From JAAYYY01 sp964579295 (GTDB lineage: Bacteria; Chloroflexota; Anaerolineae; Promineifilales; Promineifilaceae), in contig CAZOGK010000004.1 of the NCBI GenBank assembly GCA_964579295.1, forward strand, positions 62,001 through 126,000: a DNA stretch of 64,000 nt, given 5' to 3'. The notes under the pieces were generated by a model. That model was not told the DNA's origin. It worked only from the letters and a program-made list of their open reading frames with translations, and made no database searches. A program made the position numbers and the translations under genes. Shown here in pieces: positions 37,205 to 46,192 of the stretch; within the stretch, counting starts at the first letter, position 1, and each line of letters begins with the position of its first letter.

Positions 37205-39600
37205 GGCTGCCAGCCGAGCGCGGCTTCGACCGCGGCAAAGGCGTCCACCAGCCCCGCGCCGACGACGTTATTAGCGCCATCTGGGCCGGCGCAGTCCGCC
37301 GGCGCGCCGGGCAGCGGCTGCGCCGTCTCTACGAGGATCGCCTCAGTGGCCGCTACGTTGCCGCGCAGCGCCGGGTTGGCCGACCACATCAGGGCAACCA
37401 CGCCGGCCACGTGCGGCCCGGCCATCGACGTGCCCATGTTGGCCTCATAGCTGTCGCCGGGGTAGGCCGAGAGAACGTCTACACCCGGCGCCGCGATGTC
37501 CGGCTTGGCCCGATTGCTGCCGTCGACGGTGACAGGCCCGCGGCTGCTGAAGATGGCGACCGTCCCGTCCGGCGCCAGCGCGCCGACCGAAAAGCCTTCG
37601 TCGTAGATGGCCGGCGGGGCGGAAACGCTGCCGCAGCGCGGCCCTTCGTTGCCCGCCGAGACGGCAAAAAAGATGCCGGCCTGGCGCAAGGCGCGCAGCG
37701 CCGGCTGCAGGCTGGCCGGGTCACAGCCTTCCTCGGCTGGGCAGCCCCAGGAGTTGTTGAGCACATCTGCGCCCAACTCAGGCTCGCCGTCCACAAAGGG
37801 ATCGCCGCCGTGGGGATAAGGGGCCAGCATGAACTGCATGCAGTCCAGATAGAGCGCCGGGTTGCCCAGGTTGCGCACGAGGTTGGCGCAGGCAAACCAC
37901 TCGGCGTCCGGGGCGACGCCGGTCTGGTTGCCCAGAACGGTGCCCAGCGTGTGTGTGCCATGCCCGGAAAAGTCGTAGGGCGTCGCCTCGCCCAGCCACG
38001 GGTCCAGCCACTGGTAATCGTGGTCATCCGCGCCGCCGCGATAGCTGTCGCGCAGCTCCGGGTGGTCCCACTGCACGCCGGAGTCCGACTGGCCGACGAC
38101 GATACCGACGCCGCGCACGCCCAGCTCGGCCCACACCCGGTCGGCGCCGATCATCGTCAGGTTCGGCGGCGGCTCGGCCGGCGCCTCGCGGCGCAATCCG
38201 GTGTCCGGCATTATCTCCACCGGGCGCAGCGTGGGGCTGTCCAGCACCCGGTCCACCTCCGGCCGCCCTTCCAGCCACAGGCGCATGAAAGGCCCACCCT
38301 CTACCTCCAGCCCGTTGACCAGATAGTAAGGGGTATAGGCAATGCCCCGTTGCTCCAGCTCGGCGCGCAACGCTCCCTGGCTGCGCTCCGCGTGCTCGGT
38401 CAGCGCCGTATAGACGGCGGCGCGCCGCTCGGCGCTATCGCCTGCCGCAATGCCGTCCAGCTCCGCCTGCTCGCGCAACACCACGAAGAGGCGCTCGCCG
38501 TGAAAGCCGGGCGAGTCATTGCCCAGGTACAGGAATCCGGCAAGGACCGCCGCGCCGAGCAGGCCAAGCACGGCCAGCGGGCGCGCCGCCGCCGGTGGCT
38601 CGGCCCGCTGCCGCCACAGCCAGCGAAAGGCCAGCAGCAGCACGCCCGCAAAAAGGACGAGTGTCAGCGAGAGCAGCAGCGCCCGGCCTGCCCAGCCCAG
38701 CAGCGCGGTCAGCCCCCAGGCCAGCGCCAGGGCAATTTCGCGCGGGTCGAGCAGCGCCAGCGGCCCGGCGGCGACGCCACCCAGCAGCAGCGTGAGCGGC
38801 AGCAGGTTGCCGCGCGGCCTTGCCAGCGCCAGCGCCGGAAAGGCCGCCGCGCCCAGCAGGAGCGCCAGCGGCAGCATCTGCCCGCGATAGCCATAGCCGC
38901 TGCCCATGAGCAGCAGGGCGCCGCCGGCGACCAGCCCGCCGCCAAGAATTGTCTCCAGCGGCAGCGCGCCGCGCTGAGCAGCGCCGAGCGGCCCGAGCAG
39001 CCTGGACTGCAGCAGCAGGGCGGCCGCCAGCCCCAGCGCCAGCGCCGCCGCCAGATTGGCCGCCGTCTCCAGCGGCGAGCCAAAAGCGCCGAGGCGCAGC
39101 CAGGGCAGGGCCGCCAGCAGCGCCGTCGCCAACGCCAGCAGCGTGGCCGGGGCCGCCGGCGTGGGGGCTGCCGCCGCCGTCGCCCGGCGCGCCCGCCAGG
39201 CCAGCAGCAGGGCAAAGACGAGGGCCACTGCCAGCTGCAGCAGCCAGGAAAGGTGCAGCGTCGCTGGCGACGGTAGCTGCACGGCCGCCCCTAACAACTG
39301 GAAGAAGGCGGCCCACTGCCAGAGGCGAAAGACGGCGCGCAGGCGCGGCCGGGGCCAGTAGCGGGCCAGCAGCGCGGTGGGAATCAGCACCAGCAGCGCC
39401 TGGCCGGCCACGAGCGCGCTCCACCAGCCACCGGCTGTTTCGATACCGCTGCTCATCAGTATCTGCTCCACACTCCAGAAGATGACGGGCGGCGTCAGGG
39501 CGACAAAGGCGATCCAGCCCAGCAGGAGCAGGGCCACAGCTCGGCCCGGCCAATCGGCCATCATCTCATCCGCGGGCTGCTCAATTGGCTGTTGCTGCAT
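37201..39600 (-). CDS. Multi-pass membrane protein fused to a subtilisin (S8) protease
   Basis: A 799-aa protein whose first 350-380 residues hold about ten hydrophobic segments (from VALLLLGWIAFVALTPPVIFW to SLTLVLFAGVLLLAFRWLW). An inhibitor-I9-like propeptide follows (LFVVLREQAELDGIA, then HAERSQGALRAELEQRGIAY). The S8 catalytic domain runs to the end: Asp in VVGQSDSGVQWDHPEL, His in GHGTHTLGTVLG, oxyanion Asn in LNNSWG, and Ser in GTSMAGPHVAG (about residue 725). All catalytic residues are intact. GGAGAAGG lies before the ATG at 39600. Membrane orientation suggests the protease faces outwards. Confidence 0.85.
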   Translation of the reverse strand: MQQQPIEQPADEMMADWPGRAVALLLLGWIAFVALTPPVIFWSVEQILMSSGIETAGGWWSALVAGQALLVLIPTALLARYWPRPRLRAVFRLWQWAAFFQLLGAAVQLPSPATLHLSWLLQLAVALVFALLLAWRARRATAAAAPTPAAPATLLALATALLAALPWLRLGAFGSPLETAANLAAALALGLAAALLLQSRLLGPLGAAQRGALPLETILGGGLVAGGALLLMGSGYGYRGQMLPLALLLGAAAFPALALARPRGNLLPLTLLLGGVAAGPLALLDPREIALALAWGLTALLGWAGRALLLSLTLVLFAGVLLLAFRWLWRQRAEPPAAARPLAVLGLLGAAVLAGFLYLGNDSPGFHGERLFVVLREQAELDGIAAGDSAERRAAVYTALTEHAERSQGALRAELEQRGIAYTPYYLVNGLEVEGGPFMRLWLEGRPEVDRVLDSPTLRPVEIMPDTGLRREAPAEPPPNLTMIGADRVWAELGVRGVGIVVGQSDSGVQWDHPELRDSYRGGADDHDYQWLDPWLGEATPYDFSGHGTHTLGTVLGNQTGVAPDAEWFACANLVRNLGNPALYLDCMQFMLAPYPHGGDPFVDGEPELGADVLNNSWGCPAEEGCDPASLQPALRALRQAGIFFAVSAGNEGPRCGSVSAPPAIYDEGFSVGALAPDGTVAIFSSRGPVTVDGSNRAKPDIAAPGVDVLSAYPGDSYEANMGTSMAGPHVAGVVALMWSANPALRGNVAATEAILVETAQPLPGAPADCAGPDGANNVVGAGLVDAFAAVEAALGWQP

Positions 39601-39634
39601 AACGTTTCCTTCTCCTGTGGGCGGCTGGCCAATC

Positions 39635-39696
39635 GTCAGGTTGAAAACCTGACCTACCATCTGCGGAGCGCCGGTAGGTCGGGTTTGTAACCCGAC
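39635..39696. repeat. Two related short hairpins upstream of the subtilisin gene
   Basis: GTCAGGTTGAAAACCTGAC (39635-39653) and GTCGGGTTTGTAACCCGAC (39678-39696) are each an 8-base perfect stem with a 3-base loop. They are variants of one palindrome (GTCRGGTT, three bases, AACCYGAC). They look like dispersed REP-type elements. Confidence 0.65.
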
Positions 39697-39848
39697 AGCG
39701 CCGGTAGCGGCGCCGATTCTATCACGGCGAAGGGCGAACCGTCGCGCGCGCTGCTGCGTATCGTTGCATGAGAGTTGCCGCGCGCCAATGGCTTTTTGGT
39801 AGTCTGCGGTTACGATGGTCCCACTCAATAGCCCAAGAGGAGCTGCGC

Positions 39849-41333
39849 ATGGACGAGCAAAGGAACGCAGACCGCCCGCAGAGAAGTCGCCGCTGGTTAG
39901 CCGCGGCGCTGCTGCTTCTCGCCAGTTGTCTGCTTGTCGGCGCCACGGCCATCGTCTCCGGCCAATGGCTGGCGGCGCGCCTGGCCGAGAGCAGCCGCGC
40001 CCAGGCGACGCCGCCGCCGGCGCTGCCCACGGTCGCCCAGACGGCCGCCGCGCCCGTGGCTGACGAGCCGGCCGCGCCCGTGACTGAAGAGCCGGCCATG
40101 CCCACGGCGGCGCCTACCCAGGCCGCGTCGCCGCTTGCCGACAGCCGCATCGCCTTCGTCGACGCCGCGGGACGGATGGGCACCGTAGCGGCCGCCGGCG
40201 GCGACGAACGACTCATCGGCGCGGAAGACGCCGTGCTGCTCTTCCCGGCCTGGTCGCCCGATGGCCGCTCGCTGGCCGCCGTGGGCAGCACGGCCGAGGG
40301 GCCCGGCGTCTTTGCCGTGGCCGATAGCGACGGCGCAGCGCTCACGCCACTCTACGTCAACCGCCGTGGCGCGCCCATCTATCTCTACTGGTCTCCCGAC
40401 GGCCAGGCTGTCAGCTTTATCGCCAACCACGACGACGGCCTGGCGCTCTACCTGGCGCCGGCGCAGGGCGGGGAGGAGGCCCGCCTGCTGGCGACCGGCT
40501 CACCCTTCTACTGGCAATGGGCCGAGGCAGGCGACGAGCTGCTTATCCACAGCGGCGCCAGCTTTCCCGGCGCCCGCATTGCCTTTCTTGACGTAGCGGC
40601 CGGCGGCGAGCCGGGCGATGACCTGGGCGCGGCCGGCTTTTTCCAGGCGCCCGGCATCTCGGCCGGCGGCCGCTACCTGGCCTGGGCGGAGGTGGACAAC
40701 ACGCGCGCGCGCTGGCTGGTGGTGCGCCAGACTGAGAGCGGCGAAGAGCAGCGCCTGCCTCACCGCGGCAACATCGCCATGAGCTGGAGCCCCGCCGGCG
40801 ACCGCGATCTGCTGGCCTTTGTCAGCCCGGCCGCTGCCAATCGGCGCGCTTTCAGCTACTATGGCCCGCTGCGCCTGCTCGACGCGACCAGCGGCGAAGT
40901 CGGGCTGCTGTCCGACCTCACGGTGCTGGCCTTTTTCTGGTCACCCGATGGGCGCTACATTGCCTACATAACCGTCGCCGGCCAGGACGACGGTGAGCAG
41001 GCTGCCGGGGGGCTGACAACTGTGTCGCTCACGGAGAGCGAGCCGGCGGCGCAGCAGGGAAACTTGCGCCTGGCGCTCTGGGTGGTCGATGTGGAGAGCG
41101 GGCTGGGGCAGCAGCGTCTGGTCTTCCGGCCGACGGCTATGTACCTGACTCAGTTCTTGCCCTTCTTCGACCAGTACGCGCTCAGCCACCGCATCTGGTC
41201 GCCCGACTCCGCCGCCCTGGTCCTGCCCATTGCCGGCGACACGCCGCAAGAGGACACCATCTACGTCGTCCCCGCCCACGCCGGCGCCGCCTACGACGTG
41301 GCCAAGGGTACGATTGCCTTCTGGAGCCCTTAA
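39849..41333 (+). CDS. Membrane-anchored TolB/WD40-like beta-propeller protein
   Basis: A 494-aa protein. One N-terminal membrane segment (WLAAALLLLASCLLVGATAIV) precedes an Ala/Pro-rich linker and a propeller of PD40-type blades. The blades repeat the WSPDG pattern: FPAWSPDGRSLAAVGS, YLYWSPDGQAVSFIAN, AFFWSPDGRYIAYITV and HRIWSPDSAALVLPI. TolB-like propellers bind proteins or peptides. No enzyme active site is visible. GAGGAG lies 6 bases before the ATG. It is followed by a shared terminator hairpin with the convergent pan operon. Confidence 0.82.
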   Translation: MDEQRNADRPQRSRRWLAAALLLLASCLLVGATAIVSGQWLAARLAESSRAQATPPPALPTVAQTAAAPVADEPAAPVTEEPAMPTAAPTQAASPLADSRIAFVDAAGRMGTVAAAGGDERLIGAEDAVLLFPAWSPDGRSLAAVGSTAEGPGVFAVADSDGAALTPLYVNRRGAPIYLYWSPDGQAVSFIANHDDGLALYLAPAQGGEEARLLATGSPFYWQWAEAGDELLIHSGASFPGARIAFLDVAAGGEPGDDLGAAGFFQAPGISAGGRYLAWAEVDNTRARWLVVRQTESGEEQRLPHRGNIAMSWSPAGDRDLLAFVSPAAANRRAFSYYGPLRLLDATSGEVGLLSDLTVLAFFWSPDGRYIAYITVAGQDDGEQAAGGLTTVSLTESEPAAQQGNLRLALWVVDVESGLGQQRLVFRPTAMYLTQFLPFFDQYALSHRIWSPDSAALVLPIAGDTPQEDTIYVVPAHAGAAYDVAKGTIAFWSP

Positions 41334-41367
41334 CAAGGGTTAGTGGTCAGCCGTCCACTGACCCTTG
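41334..41367. terminator. Bidirectional terminator-like hairpin
   Basis: Arms 41334-41346 and 41355-41367 pair over 13 positions (one G-U) around an 8-base loop, in the gap between two convergent genes. No strong T-run is present. Confidence 0.65.
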
Positions 41368-41378
41368 ACCACAGAAAA

Positions 41379-42320
41379 CTACCCATTACCCAGGGCTTCG
41401 GCGAGCGCCGTAATCTCGTCGCCGTGGGCGAGGGCTGCGCGCCAGGGGGTAGGGATGGCCGAGGCGCCGTAATAAGCGCCGGCAAGCTGCCCATAGACCG
41501 CGGCCGTGGTGTCGGCGTCGTCGCCCAGATTGGCGGCCAGCAGGCAGCCGGCGCGGAAGTCGTCGCTGCGGGCAAAGGCCCATAACGCCGCCTCCAGCGA
41601 CTCGACCACGTAGCCGCTGCCGCGAATGGCCGGCGGCTCCTTCTCCCGAAAGCTACCGGCCGCGACCGCGTCGATCTCCGCGACCAGCGGCTGCGCCTCC
41701 CACAGAGCGGGAACGGGCGCGTAGCGCGGCTGCAGCAGCGTCTCTTTGGTCTCGCCGTTGAGCGCGCCGAGCAGCAGCGCCGCCAGGTAGCGACAGCCGT
41801 CCACGGCCGCCGCCGCGCCGTGCGTGGTGCGCGAGCTATCGGCGGCGCGGGCAATCGCCGTGGCCGGGTCGCCGGCGTAGTAGAGAACCACCGGCGCCAG
41901 GCGCATGATCGACCCGTTGCCGGCGCTGTAGCGGTCAGTGGCGCCGCTGTAAGGATCGCCGCTCTGCTCATACCGGTGCAGCGCCGCGCGCACGGTGTTG
42001 CCGATGTCAAAACATTCCCCGGTGCTGCTCAGGTAGCCTTCCCGATACCAGCGCAGATAGCGCTCCATCTGGTCGGCCGGGTCAAAGCCGCCGCGCTCCA
42101 CCAGGCTGGTGGCCAGGCAGAGGGCCATCGAGGTGTCGTCGGTCCACTGCCCCGGCTCCAGCCCAAACGGCCCGCCGCCCACCATATCCGTGATCGGCCT
42201 GAAGCTGCCCGGCGCGCGGAACTCCAGCGTGACGCCCACAGCATCGCCGGTCGCCAGCCCCAGCAGCGCGCCGAGAAAGCGGTCGCGGCGTCTGGCCGCC
42301 TCCTGGCTGGTTGCGGTCAC
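41379..42320 (-). CDS. ADP-ribosylglycohydrolase family protein
   Basis: A 313-aa DraG/ARH-type hydrolase, which removes ADP-ribose from proteins or small molecules using two metal ions. Metal-site motifs are present: GQWTDDTSMALCLA, AGNGSIMRLAP and ANLGDDADTTAAVYGQLAGAYYG. The N-terminal RFLGALLGLATGDAVG is also typical. The start is GTG at 42320, which overlaps the panC stop (GTGA). It is the last gene of a tightly packed panB-panE-panC operon, an unexpected partner for pantothenate synthesis. Confidence 0.9.
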   Translation of the reverse strand: MTATSQEAARRRDRFLGALLGLATGDAVGVTLEFRAPGSFRPITDMVGGGPFGLEPGQWTDDTSMALCLATSLVERGGFDPADQMERYLRWYREGYLSSTGECFDIGNTVRAALHRYEQSGDPYSGATDRYSAGNGSIMRLAPVVLYYAGDPATAIARAADSSRTTHGAAAAVDGCRYLAALLLGALNGETKETLLQPRYAPVPALWEAQPLVAEIDAVAAGSFREKEPPAIRGSGYVVESLEAALWAFARSDDFRAGCLLAANLGDDADTTAAVYGQLAGAYYGASAIPTPWRAALAHGDEITALAEALGNG

Positions 42321-43162
42321 GGCGCTACCTCCACCGGCAGATTGTCGATAAGGCGGACCGGGCCGAAGCGCACCGCCAGCGAAAGCAGCGCCCGCCCCGC
42401 GACTGTCTCCAGCTCCTGCAGTGTCTCGGCATCGGCGACGCTGGCGTAATCCAGGCTGGCCAGCGGCTCGGCGGCGATGGTCGCTTCCATCAGCCGGCGC
42501 AGCGCCGCGCCGTCACGCTCGCCGGCCTGCAGCACCCGGTACGCCTCCGTCAGCGCCCGGTAGAGAACCGGCGCCGCGGCGCGCTGCGCCGGCGAGAGCA
42601 GGGTGTTGCGCGAGCTCATCGCCAGCCCGTCCGGCTCGCGCGCGGTAGGCCCGACCACGATCTCGACGTCGAAGCAGAGGTCGGCGACCATGCGCCTGAC
42701 GACGACTACTTGCTGCGCATCCTTCTGGCCGAAGTAGGCGCGGTGAGGGGCCACGATGTTGAATAACTTGGCGACCACGGTGGCGACGCCCTGGAAATGG
42801 GTGGGTCGCGCGGCGCCTTCCAGCGGCTTCGTGACTTGCGCGACGTTGACTGTGGTCTGGAAACCGGCCGGGTAGATCGTCGCGTCGTCCGGGGTAAAGA
42901 CCAGATCTACCCCTTCCGCTCGCAGCAGCAACAGATCGCGCTCCAGGTCGCGTGGATAGCGGGCCAGGTCCTCGCTTGGCGCAAATTGGGTTGGATTGAC
43001 ATAAATGCTGACCACCACACGATCATTGGCGGCGCGGGCCAGGCGCACCAGCGACAGGTGGCCCTCGTGCAGGTAACCCATGGTCGGCACGAAGCCCCAG
43101 GTAAGACCCGGCGCAGCGGCTCTGGCCGCGCGCACCGCGCTGACCGTTTCCGCGACGATCAT
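42317..43162 (-). CDS. panC: Pantothenate synthetase
   Basis: The enzyme joins pantoate and beta-alanine with ATP. The 281-aa protein has the nucleotidyltransferase motif FVPTMGYLHEGHLSLVRLA (HxGH), YVNPTQFAPSEDLARYPRD, and YFGQKDAQQVVVVRRMV, and then SSRNTLLSPAQR near residue 185. The ATG at 43162 overlaps the panE stop as ATGA. Its own stop overlaps the start of the ADP-ribosylglycohydrolase gene. Confidence 0.96.
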   Translation of the reverse strand: MIVAETVSAVRAARAAAPGLTWGFVPTMGYLHEGHLSLVRLARAANDRVVVSIYVNPTQFAPSEDLARYPRDLERDLLLLRAEGVDLVFTPDDATIYPAGFQTTVNVAQVTKPLEGAARPTHFQGVATVVAKLFNIVAPHRAYFGQKDAQQVVVVRRMVADLCFDVEIVVGPTAREPDGLAMSSRNTLLSPAQRAAAPVLYRALTEAYRVLQAGERDGAALRRLMEATIAAEPLASLDYASVADAETLQELETVAGRALLSLAVRFGPVRLIDNLPVEVAP

Positions 43163-44184
43163 CCGGCTACTCGCTCCGCTTGTGCGGCCGGCAGCTTGGC
43201 CAGCCGCTGGAAGAGCCGGCGCACGGCCGCCGGCTCCACGCCGGCGATCTGCTCGCGCCACGGCTCGCCCCGCTCGACAGCGCGGACCAGGCTGAGCAGC
43301 GCCTGGTTGACCGGCGCCGCCACCCCCAGCGCCTCCGCCTGGGCCACGACAGCGCCCGTGATCGCCTCCAGTTCAGTCGGCCGCCCGTTGCGCCGGTCCT
43401 GCAGCATCGAGCTGATGTTGGCTGCCGTGGCCTGCGCCACCTGTAGCACGCGCTCGGCGGCCGGCGCCGGTGGCTGCCGCAGGCCCAGCGCCGCCGCCAC
43501 CGCCTCTGCTTCCTCGGCGGCGGCCACCATCAGCGCACGCGCCGGCTCGTGCCCAGCCAGAAAGCCGTTCGGCGTCTCCAGCAGCGCCGTCAGCGGATTG
43601 ATGCCGGCATTCACCGCGACTTTGGCCCACAGCAGGGACATCACGTCGGCGTCCAGGCGCGTGGCAAAACCAGCCTGCTCCAGGAGCGCGGCCAGCGCGA
43701 CGACACGCCTGCGCTGGCCGGGCGCGCCGGCGCCGAGGATGGTGAGCCCGCGCCCGGCGTGGCGCACCAGGCCGGGGGCGAGCAGGGTAGCCCCTTCACT
43801 GGTCGTCCCGGCCAGGGCCCGCTCCCAGCCCACGGCGGCGCCCAGCGTCTCCAGGTTGCCCAGCCCGTTCTGCAGCGTCAGGGCCAGCCCGTCTGGCGCG
43901 AGCATGGCGGCCGCCTCGGCGGCCGCGCGCTCTGTCTGGTAGCTTTTCACCAGCACCAGGACCAGGTCACAGCCTGCAGCTGCGGCCGCGTCGTTCGTGA
44001 CGCGCAGCGAGCCGGCCGGCAGGCGCAAGCGCCGCCCGTCAGGCTCTTCCAGGGTGAGGCCGCCCTGCTGCAGCGCGGTCAGCTGCGGCTCCCAGTGCGC
44101 TATCACCGTCAGCTCGACGAGTGACGCCAGACGAGCGGCAAACAGGGAACCCATCGCCCCGCTGCCGGCGATGCCTACTTTCAT
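43159..44184 (-). CDS. panE: 2-dehydropantoate 2-reductase
   Basis: An NADPH-dependent reductase that makes pantoate from ketopantoate. The 341-aa protein starts MKVGIAGSGAMGSLFAARLA (Rossmann motif) and has KSYQTERAA, LQNGLGNLE and KVAVNAGINPLTALLETPNG with the catalytic Lys. It overlaps panB upstream and panC downstream by four bases each (ATGA). Confidence 0.95.
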   Translation of the reverse strand: MKVGIAGSGAMGSLFAARLASLVELTVIAHWEPQLTALQQGGLTLEEPDGRRLRLPAGSLRVTNDAAAAAGCDLVLVLVKSYQTERAAAEAAAMLAPDGLALTLQNGLGNLETLGAAVGWERALAGTTSEGATLLAPGLVRHAGRGLTILGAGAPGQRRRVVALAALLEQAGFATRLDADVMSLLWAKVAVNAGINPLTALLETPNGFLAGHEPARALMVAAAEEAEAVAAALGLRQPPAPAAERVLQVAQATAANISSMLQDRRNGRPTELEAITGAVVAQAEALGVAAPVNQALLSLVRAVERGEPWREQIAGVEPAAVRRLFQRLAKLPAAQAERVAG

Positions 44185-45035
44185 GCCGCGTCCAGCTCTC
44201 GCAGAAATGCCGCCAGCTCGGCCTCGTCCATCTCGTAGGCATGTTCTTCGGCCGGGAAGGCGCGCGCGAGCACGTCGTCGCGGTAGCGCGCCAGCGCCTC
44301 GCGGATTGTCTCGCTCAGGTTGGCGTAGCGGCGCACGAAGCGCGGCGTGAAGCGGTCAAAGAGGCCCAGCAGGTCGTGGTAGACGAGCACCTGGCCGTCG
44401 CAGCCGGCGCCGGCGCCAATGCCAAGGGTCGGGATTGACAGCCGCCGGCTGATCGCTTCCGCCACCGGCGCCGGCACTGCCTCCAGCACCACCGCGAAGG
44501 CGCCGGCTTCTTCCAGAGCCCGGGCGTCGTCCAGCAGCCGCCGCGCCGCGGCCGCGCTCTTGCCCTGGACGCGGAAGCCGCCCAGCTTGCTGGCCGACTG
44601 CGGCGTGAGGCCGATGTGGCCCATGACCGGGATGCCGGCGCGGCTGATCGCCGCTACCGTGGGGGCGATGCTGGCGCCCCCTTCCAGCTTGATGGCCTCC
44701 ATGCCACCTTCTTTGAGGAAGCGGCCGGCGTTGCGCACCGCTTCCTGCGCCTCTATTTCGTAGCTCATGAACGGCATGTCGCCCACCAGGAAGGTGTGCC
44801 GGGCGCCTCGGGCTACGGCGCGGCAGTGGTGCAGCATCTCCTCCATCGTCACCGGCGTGGTGCTCTCCAGCCCCAGCATGACCATGCCCAGGGAATCGCC
44901 AACCAGGACGATGTCAATGCCCGCCTCGTCGACCAGCAGCCCGCTGCTGTAGTCGTACGCCGTGAGCATCGTGATGGGCTCCCCGTTCCGCTTTTTCTCC
45001 TGCAGGTCGAGAATTGTCGTCTTGCGGCGTGCCAT
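44181..45035 (-). CDS. panB: 3-methyl-2-oxobutanoate hydroxymethyltransferase
   Basis: The enzyme transfers a hydroxymethyl group to ketoisovalerate, the first step of pantothenate synthesis. The 284-aa protein has MLTAYDYSSGLLVDEAGIDIVLVGDSLGMV (Mg site), IKLEGG, MGHIGLTPQS and LGIGAGAGCDGQVLVYHDLLG. The start at 45035 has GGAGG 4-5 bases upstream. It is the first gene of the pan operon. Aspartate decarboxylase (panD) for beta-alanine is not in the window. Confidence 0.97.
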   Translation of the reverse strand: MARRKTTILDLQEKKRNGEPITMLTAYDYSSGLLVDEAGIDIVLVGDSLGMVMLGLESTTPVTMEEMLHHCRAVARGARHTFLVGDMPFMSYEIEAQEAVRNAGRFLKEGGMEAIKLEGGASIAPTVAAISRAGIPVMGHIGLTPQSASKLGGFRVQGKSAAAARRLLDDARALEEAGAFAVVLEAVPAPVAEAISRRLSIPTLGIGAGAGCDGQVLVYHDLLGLFDRFTPRFVRRYANLSETIREALARYRDDVLARAFPAEEHAYEMDEAELAAFLRELDAA

Positions 45036-45063
45036 GAGACCTCCTTCCACGCTCCTGGCCCCT

Positions 45064-45069
45064 AGTATA
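45064..45069 (-). promoter_or_regulatory. -10 box of the panB operon
   Basis: TATACT on the minus strand, about 30 bases before the panB start. The matching -35 region is weak, which may mean activator dependence. Confidence 0.4.
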
Positions 45070-45104
45070 GACGCCGCCGCCGCGGACGGCATCCCGCCGC
45101 GCCG

Positions 45105-45133
45105 TTGAAATCTGCGGCCGTCTGCGCTAGAAA
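45105..45133 (+). promoter_or_regulatory. Leaderless-type promoter of the DipZ-like gene
   Basis: TTGAAA (45105-45110) and TAGAAA (45128-45133) are separated by 17 bases. The ATG at 45140 comes 6 bases after the -10 box. Confidence 0.65.
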
Positions 45134-45139
45134 TGGCCC

Positions 45140-46192
45140 ATGGCCTCACTACTGGAACGCCCGCTGGTGCGCATGCCGCGCTTCGGCCGCGGCGTCTGGC
45201 GCAACACACCCTACCCGCTCTCGCGCGACAGCCTGCGCGGCCGCGTCGTGCTGGTCGACTTTTGGGATTATAGCTGCGTCAACTGCCTGCGCGGCCTGCC
45301 CTACCTGCGCGCCTGGCACGCCCGCTATCAGCCGCACGGGCTGGTGATTGCCGCCGTCCACACGCCGGAGTTCCGTTTTGGCGTGGCGCAGGGCGCCGTG
45401 GACGCAGCGCTGGCGCGACTGGAGATTGAGTATCCGGTCTTGCTCGACAACGACGAGGAGACCTGGCAGCGCTACGCCAATAAAGCCTGGCCCACGCGCT
45501 ACCTGATCGACGCCGATGGCTACATCCGCCTTATCCGCCAGGGCGAGGGCTATTATCAGGAGATTGAGGCGGCTATCCAGGAGCTGCTGCGCGCCCGCAA
45601 CCCTGGGCTGCGCCTGCCGCCCCTGTTGCCGCCGCTCAGCCCGGTCGATGCCCCCGGCGCCGTCTGCTATCGCACCACGCCGGAGCTGTATGCCGGCTAC
45701 CAGGGCGGCGGGCTCTTTGGCTCCGCCCTGGGTAACCCGGAAGGGTATGCGCGCCAGGGCTCAATCCTCTATACGCTGCCGCCGCAGCGCGAGCCGGGCC
45801 AGTTCTTTGTCGAAGGCTTCTGGCGCGCCGGCCCGGAAATGCTCACCTTCGCCGGCCAGGAAGGGCGCCTCGTCGTGCCCTACGACGGCGCCGGAGCCAA
45901 CGCCGTGCTCAGCCCGAGCGACGACAACGTGGCGCTCATGCTCGACCTGCCCGGCAGCAGCCCCGTACCGGTCGAGCTGGCGCTGGACGGGCAGCCGCTC
46001 TCCCCGCACGCCGCCGGCGACGATATACAGCTTGACGCCGCCGGCCGCGCCTGGCTGCAGGTAGACCGGCCGCGCCTCTACGCGCTGACCCGCCATAACA
46101 CGCACGGCCGCCACGAGCTAACGCTCATCTGCCGCCAGCCGGGCCTCAGCCTCTACACCTTCACCTTCGAGCGCTGCCTGGTCGACGATTGA
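45140..46192 (+). CDS. Thioredoxin-like protein with DipZ-type C-terminal domain
   Basis: A 350-aa protein. The N-terminal thioredoxin-like domain (about residues 25-150) has the redox motif CVNC in VLVDFWDYSCVNCLRGLPYL, followed by the cis-Pro region AWPTRYLIDADGYI. The C-terminal domain (about 180-350) is the beta-rich module found in actinobacterial DipZ proteins (TPELYAGYQGGGLFGS, FFVEGFWRAGPEMLTFAG). There is no CcdA membrane part and no signal peptide, so it appears cytoplasmic, unlike TlpA. It has a leaderless promoter and no Shine-Dalgarno sequence. Confidence 0.8.
   Translation: MASLLERPLVRMPRFGRGVWRNTPYPLSRDSLRGRVVLVDFWDYSCVNCLRGLPYLRAWHARYQPHGLVIAAVHTPEFRFGVAQGAVDAALARLEIEYPVLLDNDEETWQRYANKAWPTRYLIDADGYIRLIRQGEGYYQEIEAAIQELLRARNPGLRLPPLLPPLSPVDAPGAVCYRTTPELYAGYQGGGLFGSALGNPEGYARQGSILYTLPPQREPGQFFVEGFWRAGPEMLTFAGQEGRLVVPYDGAGANAVLSPSDDNVALMLDLPGSSPVPVELALDGQPLSPHAAGDDIQLDAAGRAWLQVDRPRLYALTRHNTHGRHELTLICRQPGLSLYTFTFERCLVDD

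Noticed and set aside
37411..39276. 621-codon plus-strand open frame opposite the subtilisin gene
   Set aside because: The minus strand carries all S8 catalytic motifs; the plus-strand frame is Arg/Gln-rich low-complexity shadow sequence.
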